DNA from: Spiroplasma endosymbiont of Lonchoptera lutea
GTDB lineage: Bacteria; Bacillota_I; Bacilli_A; Mycoplasmatales; Nriv7
DNA: 64,000 bases
Assembly (NCBI RefSeq): GCF_964019715.1
Contig: NZ_OZ026463.1
Span: 434,001-498,000 of the forward strand
Direction of reading: 5' to 3'
In this document: in pieces, positions 20,059-30,523 of the stretch
Numbering within the stretch: position 1 is the first letter of the stretch
Layout: the number at the start of each line of letters is the position of its first letter
The notes under the pieces: generated by a model
Seen by the model: the letters and a program-made list of their open reading frames with translations, nothing else
Database searches by the model: none
What the model was told of the DNA's origin: nothing
Position numbers and translations under genes: made by a program

Positions 20059-21005
20059 TAAACAAAATTCTTTAAATATTTTTTTCAATCTTTGGCAACA
20101 TCTTTATTGAACAAATCGTTTGGTACTAAATTGAGATATTGATTTTTTTCTCAGTGAGGAAATCTTTTCGTAACTTTATTTGTAACTTCTTGAATAGCTT
20201 TTTTAACTAATACTTTATTTCCTGTTGGAGCAATAACTTTTAAAAATGTATAGTAATGAAAGCGAACAAATGCATATTCTAATTCTTCAATTAACTCTCT
20301 TGCTAAGTTTATTTGCTTGTAATAGTTATAAATATGAACTCATTGCTTTAAAAAATCAAAACTATTAAAATTCAAGAATGGCTCAATTTCAATATCTACT
20401 AATATTTTAGTGCTCGTATATAAAGTTTCAATTCACGGTAATATTTTATAAATAAATAGTAAATCAAAACGATTAGAACGCCGAAAAGTAATTTTATGAC
20501 TAGTAATAATCTTTTTTTTAAATAACTTATTAAATAGTGAATGATGAATTAAAGCAAAGACTTCCCGATTTAAAAGAGGATGATACAAATTATTATTTTT
20601 TAATCTTCGTGAAGAAATATGATGATAAACATTAGAATATTGAACCATAAATTCAATTAAATCAGGTTCATCATTATTATTAATTTCTTGGATAATATTT
20701 TCCATAAAATTATTTATTAATTTATATCCTGGTTGTAAAAATAAAACATAACTTCCTTTAGCATTACTTAATGCTAAATTTCAAGCATTAGCGGTTTCAA
20801 TTTCCTTTCAGCTACTAATAACTTTAATAGTATCACTATGTTCTTGAAAAAATTTAGTAATATATTCTAGAGTATCATCTTTTGCTTTATCATCCACAAT
20901 AATAATTTCATAATCTTTACCCTTTTGTTTTAAAATACTATTTAATGTTACTTCTAACTTATTATTATCATTAGAACTAGTTAAAATAAAACTGATTGTC
21001 ACCAT
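20058..21005 (-). CDS. Family 2 (GT-A) glycosyltransferase
   Basis: A 315-aa protein starting TISFILTSSNDNNKLEVTLN with the nucleotide-sugar-binding segment YEIIIVDDKAKDDTLEYI, the DxD-like start of GT-A enzymes. ANAWNLALSNAKGSYVLFLQ follows, with LQPG where DxDD is usual. The C-terminal half is helical and basic. It probably adds a sugar to a lipid or surface molecule. ATG 21005 is preferred over GTG 21011 because GAGGGAG (21011-21017) lies five bases before it. Confidence 0.75.
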
Positions 21006-21026
21006 TACCACTCCCTCAATATAGTA

Positions 21027-21032
21027 ATTATA
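21027..21032 (-). promoter_or_regulatory. Candidate -10 box for the glycosyltransferase-RDD-pcrA run
   Basis: TATAAT on the minus strand, 20 bases upstream of the Shine-Dalgarno of the glycosyltransferase gene. No convincing -35 box is seen at the usual distance. Confidence 0.4.
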
Positions 21033-21076
21033 ACATTTGCCTTTATATATTACCTAATTAATTTATTATCATATAA

Positions 21077-21240
21077 CCTGAATTGTAAATATAAATGGGA
21101 CAGTTTTTTAAAATAATTGTATTAAATCTATTGGTCTTTTATAAGATAATGATTTTCTGGGTGTAGAATTAATTTGAAATGCTATAGAATTTAAGTCTTT
21201 TTGTTTATATGAAGATAAATCAGTAGATTTTGGTAAATAT
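21077..21240 (-). mobile_element. IS30-1 right-end fragment
   Basis: The terminal 164 bp of IS30-1 (CCTGAATTGTAAATATAAAT inward), cut in the transposase coding region at the point where a plectrovirus-transposon terminus begins (21242). The plectrovirus element appears to have inserted into this IS30-1 copy; the other half is not in the window. Confidence 0.85.
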
Positions 21241-21263
21241 CGGACGCATAAAGTTTTGTTAGG

Positions 21264-21795
21264 TGGGAAAAGATTTGAATAAGTATTAAGACAGTCAGCA
21301 ATGATTGTCTTTTTATTTTATAAGATGTTACTTTAAAAATTAAAGAAATTTTAAATGATGCGATTAAAGATGTTTATGATCCAGCGACTTCAAAAATTAA
21401 ATACAAGTGAGTTAATAATGTTGGTATGTATTAAAGCACAATAAATTGTGGGTGGTCGCCATAACCAAAAGAAGTTTACCAGTTAATAGATAACATCCTA
21501 TTAGCTATAGCAATTTGTTTCGTTTTGCAATAAAAAAATGAATGGGTGGATTTCCTAAAAATATACACGCTATTAAATTAGTTCCAAGGGTAGGATGCGG
21601 ATATTAAAGTGTAGAAATTTCTATATAGGGATATACTAAGTTTAAAATTATTAAAATCTTTATCTAATTAAAAAAACAAAATTTACTAACAAAGCTTGTT
21701 AAACACTTAAATCTGCGATATATAAGTGTTTAAAAAACTAAGTTAACTAACTTAGTTAATATAACTTAGTTTATTCATAAGAAAGGTAATTTATT
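21264..21795 (+). other. Plectrovirus noncoding region with hairpins (remnant 2)
   Basis: Holds the inward hairpin terminator (AAGACAGTCA...TGATTGTCTTTTT), the C-terminal remnant of a lost gene (...YDPATSKIKYKWVNNVGMY), then about 350 bp with no gene. In this last part lie GTGGGTGGTCGCCATAACC and the palindromes AAACACTTA...TAAGTGTTT and AACTAAGTTAACTAACTTAG, near 21695-21760. Confidence 0.6.
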
Positions 21796-22122
21796 ATGAA
21801 AAACATTGAAAACATTTTCTTAAATACTAAAAAATATCTTTTAAAAGAAACACAAAACGCAATGTTTATTAAAGCACCAAAAATTCCGTGATTTAATGAA
21901 CAAATCGGCATTTGGTTTCCAAAGCGATTTGTTTATAAAGGAAAATATGAAAATTCTATTTGCATCGGAATAATAAAAGATAGTAAATATCAAGTAATTT
22001 CAGTTAATCAACAAGAGCAAGAAACCAAGTGAATTAAAGGACAAGAATTATTAAGTTTCTTCATTGCCGAAAAAGAAAACAACAAAAAAGATACAAATTA
22101 TAACTATTTTAAAGGAGTTTAA
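21796..22122 (+). CDS. Plectrovirus 108-aa soluble protein
   Basis: First gene after the noncoding region; GAAAGG upstream. It contains WFNEQIGIWFPKRFVYKGKY and ISVNQQEQETKWIKG with no membrane span. Size, position at the head of the gene block, and its basic, aromatic character would suit a single-stranded-DNA-binding protein, but this is an inference. Identical at almost all positions to 33381-33707. Confidence 0.75.
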
Positions 22123-22124
22123 AA

Positions 22125-22349
22125 ATGAATATTGCGATTGGAATAATATTTACTATTATTATTTGCATAATGTTATTGGCATATTTTGCTTATAAAATTT
22201 ATGCCAAAATAAAAATGCGAATTAAATATAAAAATGCCATTAGAAATAATACTGGTAATTTTACAAAAGACGAAAAAGTATTTATTGCTCGCTTTGAAGA
22301 ATGAGTTAAAGCTCCTAATTCAAAAGAAAATAACGCGGATAAAAAATAA
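22125..22349 (+). CDS. Plectrovirus 74-aa single-span protein
   Basis: Membrane span near the N-terminus then a basic tail. It has one more Ile codon in the span than the copy at 33710. GGAG lies just upstream and its stop overlaps the start of the next gene (TAATG). Function unknown. Confidence 0.75.
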
Positions 22350-22510
22350 TGTTTTGAGAAATTATTATGGAATTCTTAAAACTGTTTGTTCCGATAGAAA
22401 AAATGCCTGCACAAGTTGCCTTTATTGCCGGATTAATTATTATCATTACTTTTATTTTCGCATTAATTTCAATTATGTATTTACCAATAAAAATGATTTT
22501 TGGGAGATAA
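22349..22510 (+). CDS. Plectrovirus 53-aa membrane protein
   Basis: Short protein with one span (AFIAGLIIIITFIFALISIM) and a basic end (KMIFGR). Coupled to the upstream gene by TAATG. Conserved in all copies; probably a minor structural or assembly protein. Confidence 0.75.
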
Positions 22511-22513
22511 AAA

Positions 22514-22744
22514 ATGACAATAAACTTAAAAGAATTTAATTGAGAACAAATTAAACAAACTTTCTGAGATTTATTTATTCAAATTACAACCATTCCCGCT
22601 CACATTACTGGTGGTAAAGAAATTAAATTAATAGAAGCACCACTTTGACTCTTAATAGCAAACATTGCTTTTTGATTTTTAACAGCGATTATGGTGTGAT
22701 TTATTCTAATGTTACTTTGAAAAACCATATCAATATTTAGATAG
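22514..22744 (+). CDS. Plectrovirus 76-aa membrane protein
   Basis: Amphipathic N-terminal half (MTINLKEFNWEQIKQTFWDL) and C-terminal hydrophobic segment with UGA Trp. GGGAG precedes. Conserved between the 53-aa gene and the coat gene in every copy. Function unknown. Confidence 0.75.
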
Positions 22745-22755
22745 AAGCGAAATTA

Positions 22756-22792
22756 ATGTCAAGAAGTTACATTAAAGAAAGGGGGTGATTAT
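22756..22792 (+). pseudogene. Remnant of the small basic plectrovirus protein
   Basis: Only the first six codons (MSRSYI) remain before a deletion that joins them to AAAGAAAGGGGG, the ribosome-binding site of the coat gene. The intact 44-aa basic protein is at 34338-34472. Confidence 0.6.
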
Positions 22793-23038
22793 ATGATTGG
22801 AACTTTATTGGCCGATGCACCAGTAACAGTAGAAAAAATAACAGCTAGCGACGCGATGACTAAATTATGAAATGCAATTATAACGGTTTTTACTAAAATG
22901 TGAGAAATTATTGATGTTAATATGCCACAAGTTGGTAACTTCTTTGCTGACTATTGAATCTTCATTTTTCCATTTATTTTGGCAATATTCTTTATTTGCT
23001 TTAAAATGTTTGAAAAACTACTTGGAGCAGTACGCTAA
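22793..23038 (+). CDS. Plectrovirus major coat protein (probable)
   Basis: An 81-aa protein with a very strong Shine-Dalgarno (AAAGGGGGTG). The N-terminal part MIGTLLADAPVTVEKITASD is followed by an amphipathic middle and one long span (FIFPFILAIFFICFKMFEKL) with a basic end, the layout of filamentous-phage major coat proteins. It lies directly upstream of the pI/Zot-like gene. In this copy Asp replaces Ala in EIIDVNMPQ. Confidence 0.75.
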
Positions 23039-23062
23039 TAAAAAAATAAAGTGAGGTGCAAG

Positions 23063-23860
23063 ATGAAATTTTGCAAATGAATAATAGAAAAAAATAACCA
23101 TTTTATTGAATTAAATCGCACCTCATTTTTAATTTTATGACATTGAGGAGCAATTTGATATATTTACAACGGTTATTTTAAAAACATTGTGAGCTATTTA
23201 TTTTTAGCAGGTTGTATTTTAATTTTCCTTTTTAAAATCGGTAATTTAACACAAATTAACAAAGTTATTAATTTCTTAAAAAAATCACCATTAAATATTG
23301 TTATTGGTTCATTAGGAACTGGAAAAACTGCTTTTCTAGTGTATGCCTCAAAATTACTAAAAAAGAAGAAATATCATATCGCATCAACCTTTCCATTACT
23401 AGAAACCCAAAAATTAAGTTTAGGACATATGGGATTATTAGACTTTGATTACCCGGTATTACCAGATAAAACCTTACTTTTGTGAGATGAAACCAATTTA
23501 TTCTTAGAAGGAACTGATTGAGAAAAAAATAATACCAAAAACGAAGAAACCGGTATTCAAGAATATTTCGCTCTAGCACGACATTTTGGTCATATTGTTC
23601 TCGCTAGCGGTCAAAGAGATAAACATATTTGAGTTAAAGTTCGTGATATTGCCAACAATGTGATTGTGGGCATTCGCAAAAAACCAGTTAATATTTTTCG
23701 TCCCTACTTAAAAGTAATTTATGGCACCTTTACAAGCATTGAAGAATATGAACGCTGACGAAACACCTTAATTGATGCTAAAAATAATAAAAAGGGTCGT
23801 CGCATTAAATATCGTGATATTCCTGAACTTGATATTTATTTTTTTAAACCTGAATTGTAA
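23063..23860 (+). pseudogene. Zot/pI-like morphogenesis ATPase, truncated by IS30-1
   Basis: Assembly ATPase with Walker A GSLGTGKT (about residues 82-89) and Walker B LLLWDET (138-144). The frame is intact up to IPELDIYFFK at 23848, after which IS30-1 supplies PEL and a stop. It loses the last about 65 residues of the 327-aa form at 34762. Confidence 0.88.
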
Positions 23861-24909
23861 ATATAAATGGGACAGTTTTTTAAAATAATTGTATTAAATC
23901 TATTGGTCTTTTATAAGATAATGATTTTCTGGGTGTAGAATTAATTTGAAATGCTATAGAATTTAAGTCTTTTTGTTTATATGAAGATAAATCAGTAGAT
24001 TTTGGTAAATATTTTCTTAAAATACCATTATTGTTCTCATTTAAACCTCTTTGACAAGGTTTTCCGGCATCTGCAAAATAAATTTTAACATTACAATTTT
24101 TTTCAATTAATTTTCATTTACTAAATTCTTTACCACGATCAAAAGTAATAGTTTTAATTGTTCCTGGTATTAATTTTGAAATAAATTTTATTATACTTTG
24201 TGTAATACTTTCTGCTTTATGATTTTTAGTTTTCAAAGGAATTGTGGTTTTTGATCATATATCAGCTAAAGTAATAATAGAACTTTTATGATCTTTACCA
24301 ACGATAGTATCTCCCTCTAAATGGCCAAATTCTTGTATATTTTTAATATTTGGAATGATTAAATTTCTTTCATGAATAGATTTACAATTATTAATTCTGC
24401 CCCTAGTTTCTTTTTGTTTATGAGGTTTATTTTTGCCTTTTCTCAATAAATTTTTTTCATCAAAACCCATTCGATTTGTTTTAAACATGTTATATAAAGT
24501 TTTTGTTGAAATATTTTTTATTTTATTTTTCTTTAAAAAATCAGCAATTATATCAAGAGCATAATTTTTAGTAATTAACAAATGATTGATAGTATTAATT
24601 TCTGTTAAAGTTAAAATTATTAATTTTCTACCTGCATTTTGTTTATTTTTTTGAACTTGATTCAATATTTCTAATGGTAATAAGTTTTGATTTAATAATT
24701 TACAAACTCTGTGTACAGTTGATTTACTATAATCAATTGCTTTTGCTATTTTACGAATAGAAAATCCATAACTTTTATATTCTTTTATTGCTATTATTGA
24801 TTCAATAGTCAGATACTTATACATTGTGCTAATTCCTTTCTTTTCTTAATTATAGAATTAACACAATTTGTTTTTTATATAAGTGTCCTTTTTAATTTTA
24901 CATTTCAGG
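23849..24909 (-). mobile_element. IS30-1, intact copy 3
   Basis: 1061 bp, inverted. The right-hand neighbour (24910 on) is the 5' part of another IS30-1, so this copy sits inside a second IS30-1 on one side and in plectrovirus DNA on the other. This indicates insertion followed by deletion or recombination between IS copies. Confidence 0.92.
23880..24824 (-). CDS. IS30-family transposase (IS30-1)
   Basis: 314-aa DDE transposase, majority sequence, triad intact with UGA read as Trp. Apparently functional. Confidence 0.94.
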
Positions 24910-25291
24910 TTTCTTTAAAAAATCAGCAATTATATCAAGAGCATAATTTTTAGTAATTAACAAATGATTGATAGTATTAATTTCTGTTAAAGTTAAAATT
25001 ATTAATTTTCTACCTGCATTTTGTTTATTTTTTTGAACTTGATTCAATATTTCTAATGGTAATAAGTTTTGATTTAATAATTTACAAACTCTGTGTACAG
25101 TTGATTTACTATAATCAATTGCTTTTGCTATTTTACGAATAGAAAATCCATAACTTTTATATTCTTTTATTGCTATTATTGATTCAATAGTCAGATACTT
25201 ATACATTGTGCTAATTCCTTTCTTTTCTTAATTATAGAATTAACACAATTTGTTTTTTATATAAGTGTCCTTTTTAATTTTACATTTCAGG
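24910..25291 (-). mobile_element. IS30-1 left-end fragment
   Basis: Contains the left terminus (CCTGAAATGTAAAATTAAAA at 25291 read on minus), the ribosome-binding site and the first 99 transposase codons (start ATG 25206). It is cut at 24909/24910 by the neighbouring IS30-1, whose end adds PEM and a stop. From 25292 to 25458 no gene is seen. Confidence 0.88.
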
Positions 25292-25458
25292 AAATTTTAA
25301 AAGATTTATTTTTTGCTCTTACATAGGGAAACGAAAATTAACTTGAACTGCATACGGATTTCTAAATCAACAACTGTTGGTAGTAAAATACTATACTTAA
25401 CTATTATTGAACCAGAGAATAATTATTTATATAAATATGATACTATAAACAAAATATA

Positions 25459-26070
25459 TTATGGTCTTACAATTAAACCAGTTTCAGCATTATCAGAATT
25501 TAAATTTCCAATATTAAAAACAGGATAAACTGAATTAAATGAAATTCAAACTCCAACATTTCTTGTCGCAACAGTTCCTGATAGTACTATTAAATCAATA
25601 ATTTTTCTTAATACTTGTTTTTCTGATGCTTTAGTTCATAAAGCTCCTCTGGTAAGCCCCACCGTTGTAGCAGTTAAAGTTGGCCACTGGTAACCTAATT
25701 GTGAAAGATAATCTGTCCCCGCCGCACTAACAAGAATTCCTAAAATTATTGCAAATTTATTAATTTTATTTTCAGGAGAATTGGAGTCATTTTTTCATCA
25801 ATTTAAAATAGTATTACATGAATTTACACCAATCTTTAATATTCAATTTAAACCATAACTTGAATATCATTGAACATTAATATCATTTGATTGAAAAAGT
25901 AAATCATCATGACCTTCTATATCAATTACTATTTCATGATTATCTCTTTTACTTCTAATTAATTTTTCTAAATTAATTTCTTCTTTTTCATGAGGTGCTG
26001 TGGCAACGACTATCGGCATTGCCGTTCCAGTAATTGTTACTACACTTAATAAACTTAAAAGTTTCTTCAT
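25459..26070 (-). CDS. Secreted protein of unknown function with RSKR motif
   Basis: 203 aa with UGA as Trp. A signal peptide (MKKLLSLLSVVTITGTAMPI) is followed by a short charged linker and RSKR at residues 39-42. After this comes a body I do not recognise (NEIVIDIEG-type start, then INVQWYSSYGLNWILKIGVN). The middle has a hydrophobic stretch (FAIILGILVSAAG), and further on is GYQWPTLTATTVGLTRGALW. GAAAGGA precedes ATG 26070. The N-terminal layout matches the RIP-like gene at 31545 and the two effector-like genes in the big elements. Confidence 0.65.
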
Positions 26071-26106
26071 AACTTTATATTTCCTTTCTTTATAATATTT
26101 TGAAAA

Positions 26107-26221
26107 TTAATTATCTAAAAAAACATCATAATCACCTTTTTCTCAGCTCTCAGCTCTATTAGTAATTATTTTTATTCCTCTATTATTATCTTCTTTTTTA
26201 TTATATAAATTTAAAACTTCT
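26107..26221 (-). pseudogene. C-terminal remnant of a gene cut by IS3
   Basis: An open frame without start, running from the IS3 end to a TAA at 26107-26109 and encoding LNLYNKKEDNNRGIKIITN and about 18 more residues. By position (after an adhesin fragment and a TA repeat, before a secreted-protein gene) it matches the place of the lipoprotein gene in the complete elements and may be the tail of a third allele; sequence similarity to those lipoproteins is not visible. Confidence 0.45.
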
Positions 26222-26292
26222 TGGATAGGCTACAATAAGTTGGACCATAATTATATAGACTTCAAAATTATTAAGAAAGAAGGAATATAAAA

Positions 26293-26571
26293 ATGGGAAA
26301 TAAAACCTCATACTCTGAAGAATTTAAAAAACAAATTGTAATGCTATACAAAAATGACAAAAGTGTTATTAATTTAGGGAAAGAATATAATTTACCAAAA
26401 CCAACTATTTATAGTTGAATTAAAAATTATAATAATTCTGGGTCATTTAAAGCAAAAGATAATCGCACTGTCGAAGAAAATGAATTAATTTACTTGCGAA
26501 AAGAAAACCAACAATTACGAATGGAAAATGACATTTTAAAGCAAGCAGCACTGATAATCGGGAAAAAATAA
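26293..26571 (+). CDS. IS3 transposase OrfA (helix-turn-helix)
   Basis: 92 aa. [20 protein letters not shown] and [15 protein letters not shown] form the DNA-binding domain, followed by a leucine-zipper-like helix ([20 protein letters not shown]). The gene ends in GGGAAAAAATAAC, a run of six A suited to -1 frameshifting into the orfB frame. Confidence 0.92.
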
Positions 26572-26603
26572 CAATAATTAATAACAACAAAAATAAATAT
26601 TCA

Positions 26604-27404
26604 GTGAGGAAAATATGTAAGATTTTAGGTTTACTAAAATCAACATATTATTATCAAACTAATAAATGCACCAAGTTTGATGTTAATAATTATGAACAAG
26701 AAGTTATCAGTGCATTTAATAAAAGTCGCAAGATTTATGGTGCTCGTAAAATTAAAGCTGTTTTAATAAGAAAAAATATCATTTTATCACGACGAAAAAT
26801 CCGATTCATTATGATCAAAAATAATTTGGTTTCTAAATACACCAAGTTAAAATATTGTAATCATAAAAAAACAGTTAATAATGACGAAATTAATAATGTT
26901 TTAAATCGTCAATTTAATGACAAAAAACCAAATGAAGTTGTTGTTAGTGATTTAACATATGTTCAAGTTGGCACTAAATGACATTATATTTGTTTATTAA
27001 TTGACTTGTTTAATCGCGAAGTAATTGGCTATAGTGCTGGACCAAATAAAACTGCTGAATTAGTTCAACAAGCTTTTCACAAGATAACACGACCATTAAA
27101 TAAAATAACTTTATTTCATACTGATCGTGGTAATGAGTTTAAAAATAAAATTATTGATGAAATTTTAATAACCTTTAAAATTAAAAGATCATTAAGCTCC
27201 AAAGGATGCCCATATGATAATGCTGTTGCTGAAGCAACTTACAAAACCTTTAAAACCGAATTTATTAACGGTAAAAAATTTGCAAACTTAACACAACTAA
27301 AATGCGAACTATTTGATTTTGTTAATTGATATAACAATATTCGAATTCATGGCAGTTTAAATTATTTAACTCCCGTTGAATTTAGAAAATACCAGTCTAC
27401 ATAA
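26604..27404 (+). CDS. IS3 transposase OrfB (DDE integrase domain)
   Basis: 266 aa from GTG 26604, or an OrfAB fusion after -1 frameshifting at the A-run. rve-type catalytic core: VVSDLTYVQVGTKWH (first D), FHTDRGNEFKNK (second D), and CPYDNAVAEATYKTFKTEFI (E). UGA encodes Trp at KWHYICLLI and NWYNN. Appears intact. Confidence 0.93.
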
Positions 27405-27433
27405 AAAGTGTCCTAAAAAGGGTTGCCAATCCA

Positions 27434-27458
27434 ATATATATATATATATATATATATT
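27434..27458. repeat. (TA)n microsatellite downstream of adhesin fragment
   Basis: About 12 TA units directly after the adhesin stop codon (read on minus). The same tract follows the adhesin gene at 42718-42746 and 49763-49790 with different lengths. IS3 has inserted at its edge here and at 49791. Confidence 0.9.
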
Positions 27459-28531
27459 ACAGGAAAACCCTTAATATCATTAGAAAAATGGCAAAACCGA
27501 TTAAAAATTGAAAGGTATAATAAAAGGCTGGTACTGTTTTAAAAACTGGAAAAATGGCGGTCGAAAAGTTAACTGTTGCTTTTGCAATAATCGCTAACGG
27601 GCGTAAAATGGTAATGATTTGTGACGCTGTCAATATTCAGTTAATCATTTTAATACCAGCATTCTGAATGGCACAACCAATATCATTAAAGGTTGGTATT
27701 CATCGTCCGGAATATTTGCAATTTGCTGGCGGAATTAGGTCATCTCATTCTGAATTGGTGGAACCATCAGGGATAAATGCTGTGGAATTAAGGACATTAA
27801 AATCATAAATTTTAAAATTATAGTTAGAGGTATTACTTTTGTGATAAAGAGGAAAGGTTAAGGTAAAAATATTAATACCGTAACGAATATCAATATCGGT
27901 GTTGAGATAGTTAATACTGTTAACAGTCTTGTTGGCTGGCAAGGCGATGAGTTTATTATCATAAGATTTAAGGACATTAAAATCAATTTGATAAATGCTA
28001 TTTTTATTTTTAATAGTATTATAATCTTCTTGGTGCGTTTTTTTATCAAAAGTAAAAAAATAACTTCTTAGTAATAATTCCGAGTTACCAGTAACATTGA
28101 TTAAGTATTTTTTGGGATAAAAGGTAATTAATGAGCGATAAAAGAAACCAATTTGAATAAAGTAATCCTTCTTATAGTTTTCTATACCCTTAAAATCAAT
28201 TTCGGTATGAGTTTTTTCGTCCATATCAAAAGTCGCATAAAATAAACTGGCAAAGAAGTTGCCAAGAATTTCATAGATTTCGTCAAAAACATTTTTGTAA
28301 TCGTTATTATTAATACTAGAAATGTTGTTTTTAAAATAAAGGTAAATGTCATTTCGTAAGTCGGAGTCATAGCGTAGAAAACTAAATTTAACATTGAGGT
28401 AATTTAAAGTACCAAAAAGATACTTAATTAAGTAATAATCATTAGTCTTTCCGGTGTCATATTTTCAGATTTCATTTTCACCATGTAATAATTGTAAATA
28501 ATTATTTCCTGCGATTAAAGTTTTATTAAAT
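27457..28531 (-). pseudogene. Plectrovirus adhesin, C-terminal fragment
   Basis: About 357 codons matching the C-terminal part of the 630-aa adhesin at 42745-44637. It includes TDIDIRYGINIFTLTFPLYH, the NSTAFIPDGSTNSEWDD segment, and the two C-terminal hydrophobic spans ending FLMILRVFL. IS30-1 (28532) removes the N-terminal receptor-binding half. The frame is otherwise open with UGA Trp. Confidence 0.88.
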
Positions 28532-29592
28532 CCTGAAATGTAAAATTAAAAAGGACACTTATATAAAAAACAAATTGTGTTAATTCTATAATTAAGAAAA
28601 GAAAGGAATTAGCACAATGTATAAGTATCTGACTATTGAATCAATAATAGCAATAAAAGAATATAAAAGTTATGGATTTTCTATTCGTAAAATAGCAAAA
28701 GCAATTGATTATAGTAAATCAACTGTACACAGAGTTTGTAAATTATTAAATCAAAACTTATTACCATTAGAAATATTGAATCAAGTTCAAAAAAATAAAC
28801 AAAATGCAGGTAGAAAATTAATAATTTTAACTTTAACAGAAATTAATACTATCAATCATTTGTTAATTACTAAAAATTATGCTCTTGATATAATTGCTGA
28901 TTTTTTAAAGAAAAATAAAATAAAAAATATTTCAACAAAAACTTTATATAACATGTTTAAAACAAATCGAATGGGTTTTGATGAAAAAAATTTATTGAGA
29001 AAAGGCAAAAATAAACCTCATAAACAAAAAGAAACTAGGGGCAGAATTAATAATTGTAAATCTATTCATGAAAGAAATTTAATCATTCCAAATATTAAAA
29101 ATATACAAGAATTTGGCCATTTAGAGGGAGATACTATCGTTGGTAAAGATCATAAAAGTTCTATTATTACTTTAGCTGATCTATGATCAAAAACCACAAT
29201 TCCTTTGAAAACTAAAAATCATAAAGCAGAAAGTATTACACAAAGTATAATAAAATTTATTTCAAAATTAATACCAGGAACAATTAAAACTATTACTTTT
29301 GATCGTGGTAAAGAATTTAGTAAATGAAAATTAATTGAAAAAAATTGTAATGTTAAAATTTATTTTGCAGATGCCGGAAAACCTTGTCAAAGAGGTTTAA
29401 ATGAGAACAATAATGGTATTTTAAGAAGATATTTACCAAAATCTACTGATTTATCTTCATATAAACAAAAAGACTTAAATTCTATAGCATTTCAAATTAA
29501 TTCTACACCCAGAAAATCATTATCTTATAAAAGACCAATAGATTTAATACAATTATTTTAAAAAACTGTCCCATTTATATTTACAATTCAGG
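28532..29592 (+). mobile_element. IS30-1, intact copy 4
   Basis: 1061 bp. Left flank is the adhesin gene fragment, right flank is a different locus (zinc-binding small genes), so the two sides do not come from one target. Confidence 0.92.
28617..29561 (+). CDS. IS30-family transposase (IS30-1)
   Basis: 314 aa, triad intact; carries Leu instead of Ile before the UGA Trp at codon 190 (ADLW). Otherwise the majority sequence. Apparently functional. Confidence 0.94.
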
Positions 29593-29697
29593 AATATGAT
29601 TAATAAATTTTTTCTCACAAGCAACATGCAAATATCGTTTATCACTAAATAGATGTAAACATCAGCGACATATTTTATAATCTATCTTTCCTTTCAA
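29593..29697 (-). pseudogene. Zinc-finger-like protein, truncated by IS30-1
   Basis: Frame of 35 codons (from TTG 29697) entering IS30-1, encoding DYKICRWCLHLFSDKRYL then HVACEKKFI. The CxxC and later H/C residues suggest a zinc-binding protein, possibly of HNH type, but too little remains to tell. UGA encodes Trp in CRWC. It follows the zinc-ribbon gene after three bases. Confidence 0.4.
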
Positions 29698-29700
29698 AAT

Positions 29701-29802
29701 TTAAAAACCCTTTTCATCGCAAGAATTACAGATTCCAACTGTATTTTTATTACCAATGACATAGCTTTCGCTGTCGCATTCAATACAAAATATTACTGCC
29801 AA
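29701..29802 (-). CDS. Short zinc-ribbon protein
   Basis: 33 aa from TTG 29802, chosen because AGGGGGTG lies about eight bases upstream; ATG 29847 would give 48 aa without a good ribosome-binding site. Two CxxC pairs (FCIECDSESYVIG and GICNSCDEKGF) form a typical zinc ribbon. Function unknown. Confidence 0.5.
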   Translation of the reverse strand: MAVIFCIECDSESYVIGNKNTVGICNSCDEKGF

Positions 29803-29933
29803 AAGAAAACACCCCCTAAAAGTTTGTAGAAAACAAAATCTTGTCATATGTATATGGTTTCTACAGATTTTTTAGTAAAACTTATTGCTTCTTATTTTTA
29901 AATGTGATATATTTTGTAATGAACTTACATTAT

Positions 29934-30007
29934 GCGAGTGTAGTTTAATGGCAGAACTTCAGCCTTCCAAGCTGATTGTGTGGGTTCGATTCCCATCACT
30001 CGCTCCA
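29934..30007 (+). tRNA. tRNA-Gly (anticodon TCC)
   Basis: 74 nt with encoded CCA. Acceptor stem GCGAGTG/CACTCGC, D arm GTTTAATGGCAGAAC, anticodon stem TCAGC/GCTGA around loop CTTCCAA (anticodon TCC), T arm TGGG-TTCGATT-CCCA. Clear cloverleaf. Confidence 0.97.
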
Positions 30008-30017
30008 TTAGATAAAT

Positions 30018-30046
30018 AAAACTAGACTTTTAGAAGTCTAGTTTTT
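30018..30046 (+). terminator. tRNA-Gly terminator
   Basis: AAACTAGACTT pairs with AAGTCTAGTTT around a short loop, followed by T-rich DNA, about ten bases after the tRNA. Confidence 0.8.
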
Positions 30047-30079
30047 TGTTGTATAATTCATAAGAGTGAGGAAATAGTG

Positions 30080-30523
30080 ATGTTAAGTAGTGAAAAGATA
30101 CGAAGTGATAATAAGTTAAGAAGTATTTTTTTTGTTTTGTGGCAAGCACTAATTCCTGGGTTGATGATTTGATTACTTTTAGATCCGCAATTAAATTTAT
30201 TAAAATTGAATTTTAAAGATAGTATTGCTTTTGGATATATGTTTTTAATTGGAATGGGAATGCTACTATATGCTTTTATTACAACATTAGTTTGTTTTTT
30301 ATGTGGTTATCATCAACAAGAACAGTTTATTTATAGTATTATTGTGATGTTAGAATTTGTTGTGTTATATTTAACTAGTTTATGATTATTATCAGTTTTT
30401 TGACGCTTTATTATTGCCATCTCATTAGCTATTTTAGGAACTTTAGTGATGACAATTATTGTGATGACAATTACAAATTATTTCCTGAATTGTAAATATA
30501 AATGGGACAGTTTTTTAAAATAA
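30080..30523 (+). pseudogene. Membrane protein truncated by IS30-1
   Basis: 134 codons of an unrecognised membrane protein with about four spans (for example FLIGMGMLLYAFITTLVCFL and VMLEFVVLYLTSLWLLSVFW), start ATG 30080 preceded by GAGGAAA. At 30484 it enters IS30-1 and ends 13 codons later. The chromosomal continuation is not in the window. Confidence 0.6.

Larger units (their letters stand above)
21242..23848 (+). mobile_element. Plectrovirus-transposon remnant 2
   Basis: Begins with the element terminus GGACGCATAAAGTTTTGTTA and runs through the noncoding region and the small-protein, coat and assembly-ATPase genes, all on plus. IS30-1 cuts it at 23849 within the ATPase gene. The adhesin, lipoprotein, effector and transposase half is absent from this locus. 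Confidence 0.88.
26222..27433 (+). mobile_element. IS3-family element, copy 1
   Basis: 1212 bp with ends TGGATAGGCTAC and the inverse of TGGATTGGCAAC. The right end abuts a (TA)n tract and the left end a broken gene. Two overlapping reading frames, orfA and orfB. Confidence 0.93.

Noticed and set aside
22234..22539. A basic 101-aa frame over the small plectrovirus genes (also at 14440, 33816 and 47360)
   Set aside because: It lies out of frame with three conserved, properly initiated genes (73-, 53- and 76-aa) and is only a shadow of them.
25313..25528. A plus-strand 71-aa frame
   Set aside because: It overlaps the secreted-protein gene on the opposite strand, has no ribosome-binding site and resembles no family.
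27434..27458. (TA)n tract as an assembly artefact
   Set aside because: It occurs at the same gene position in three copies with different lengths and neighbours, so it is a real part of the element, although exact lengths may be unreliable.
29934..30007. tRNA-Gly as the attachment site for an integrated phage
   Set aside because: No duplicated tRNA 3' end or integrase gene is nearby; the mobile DNA around it is bounded by IS30-1 ends.
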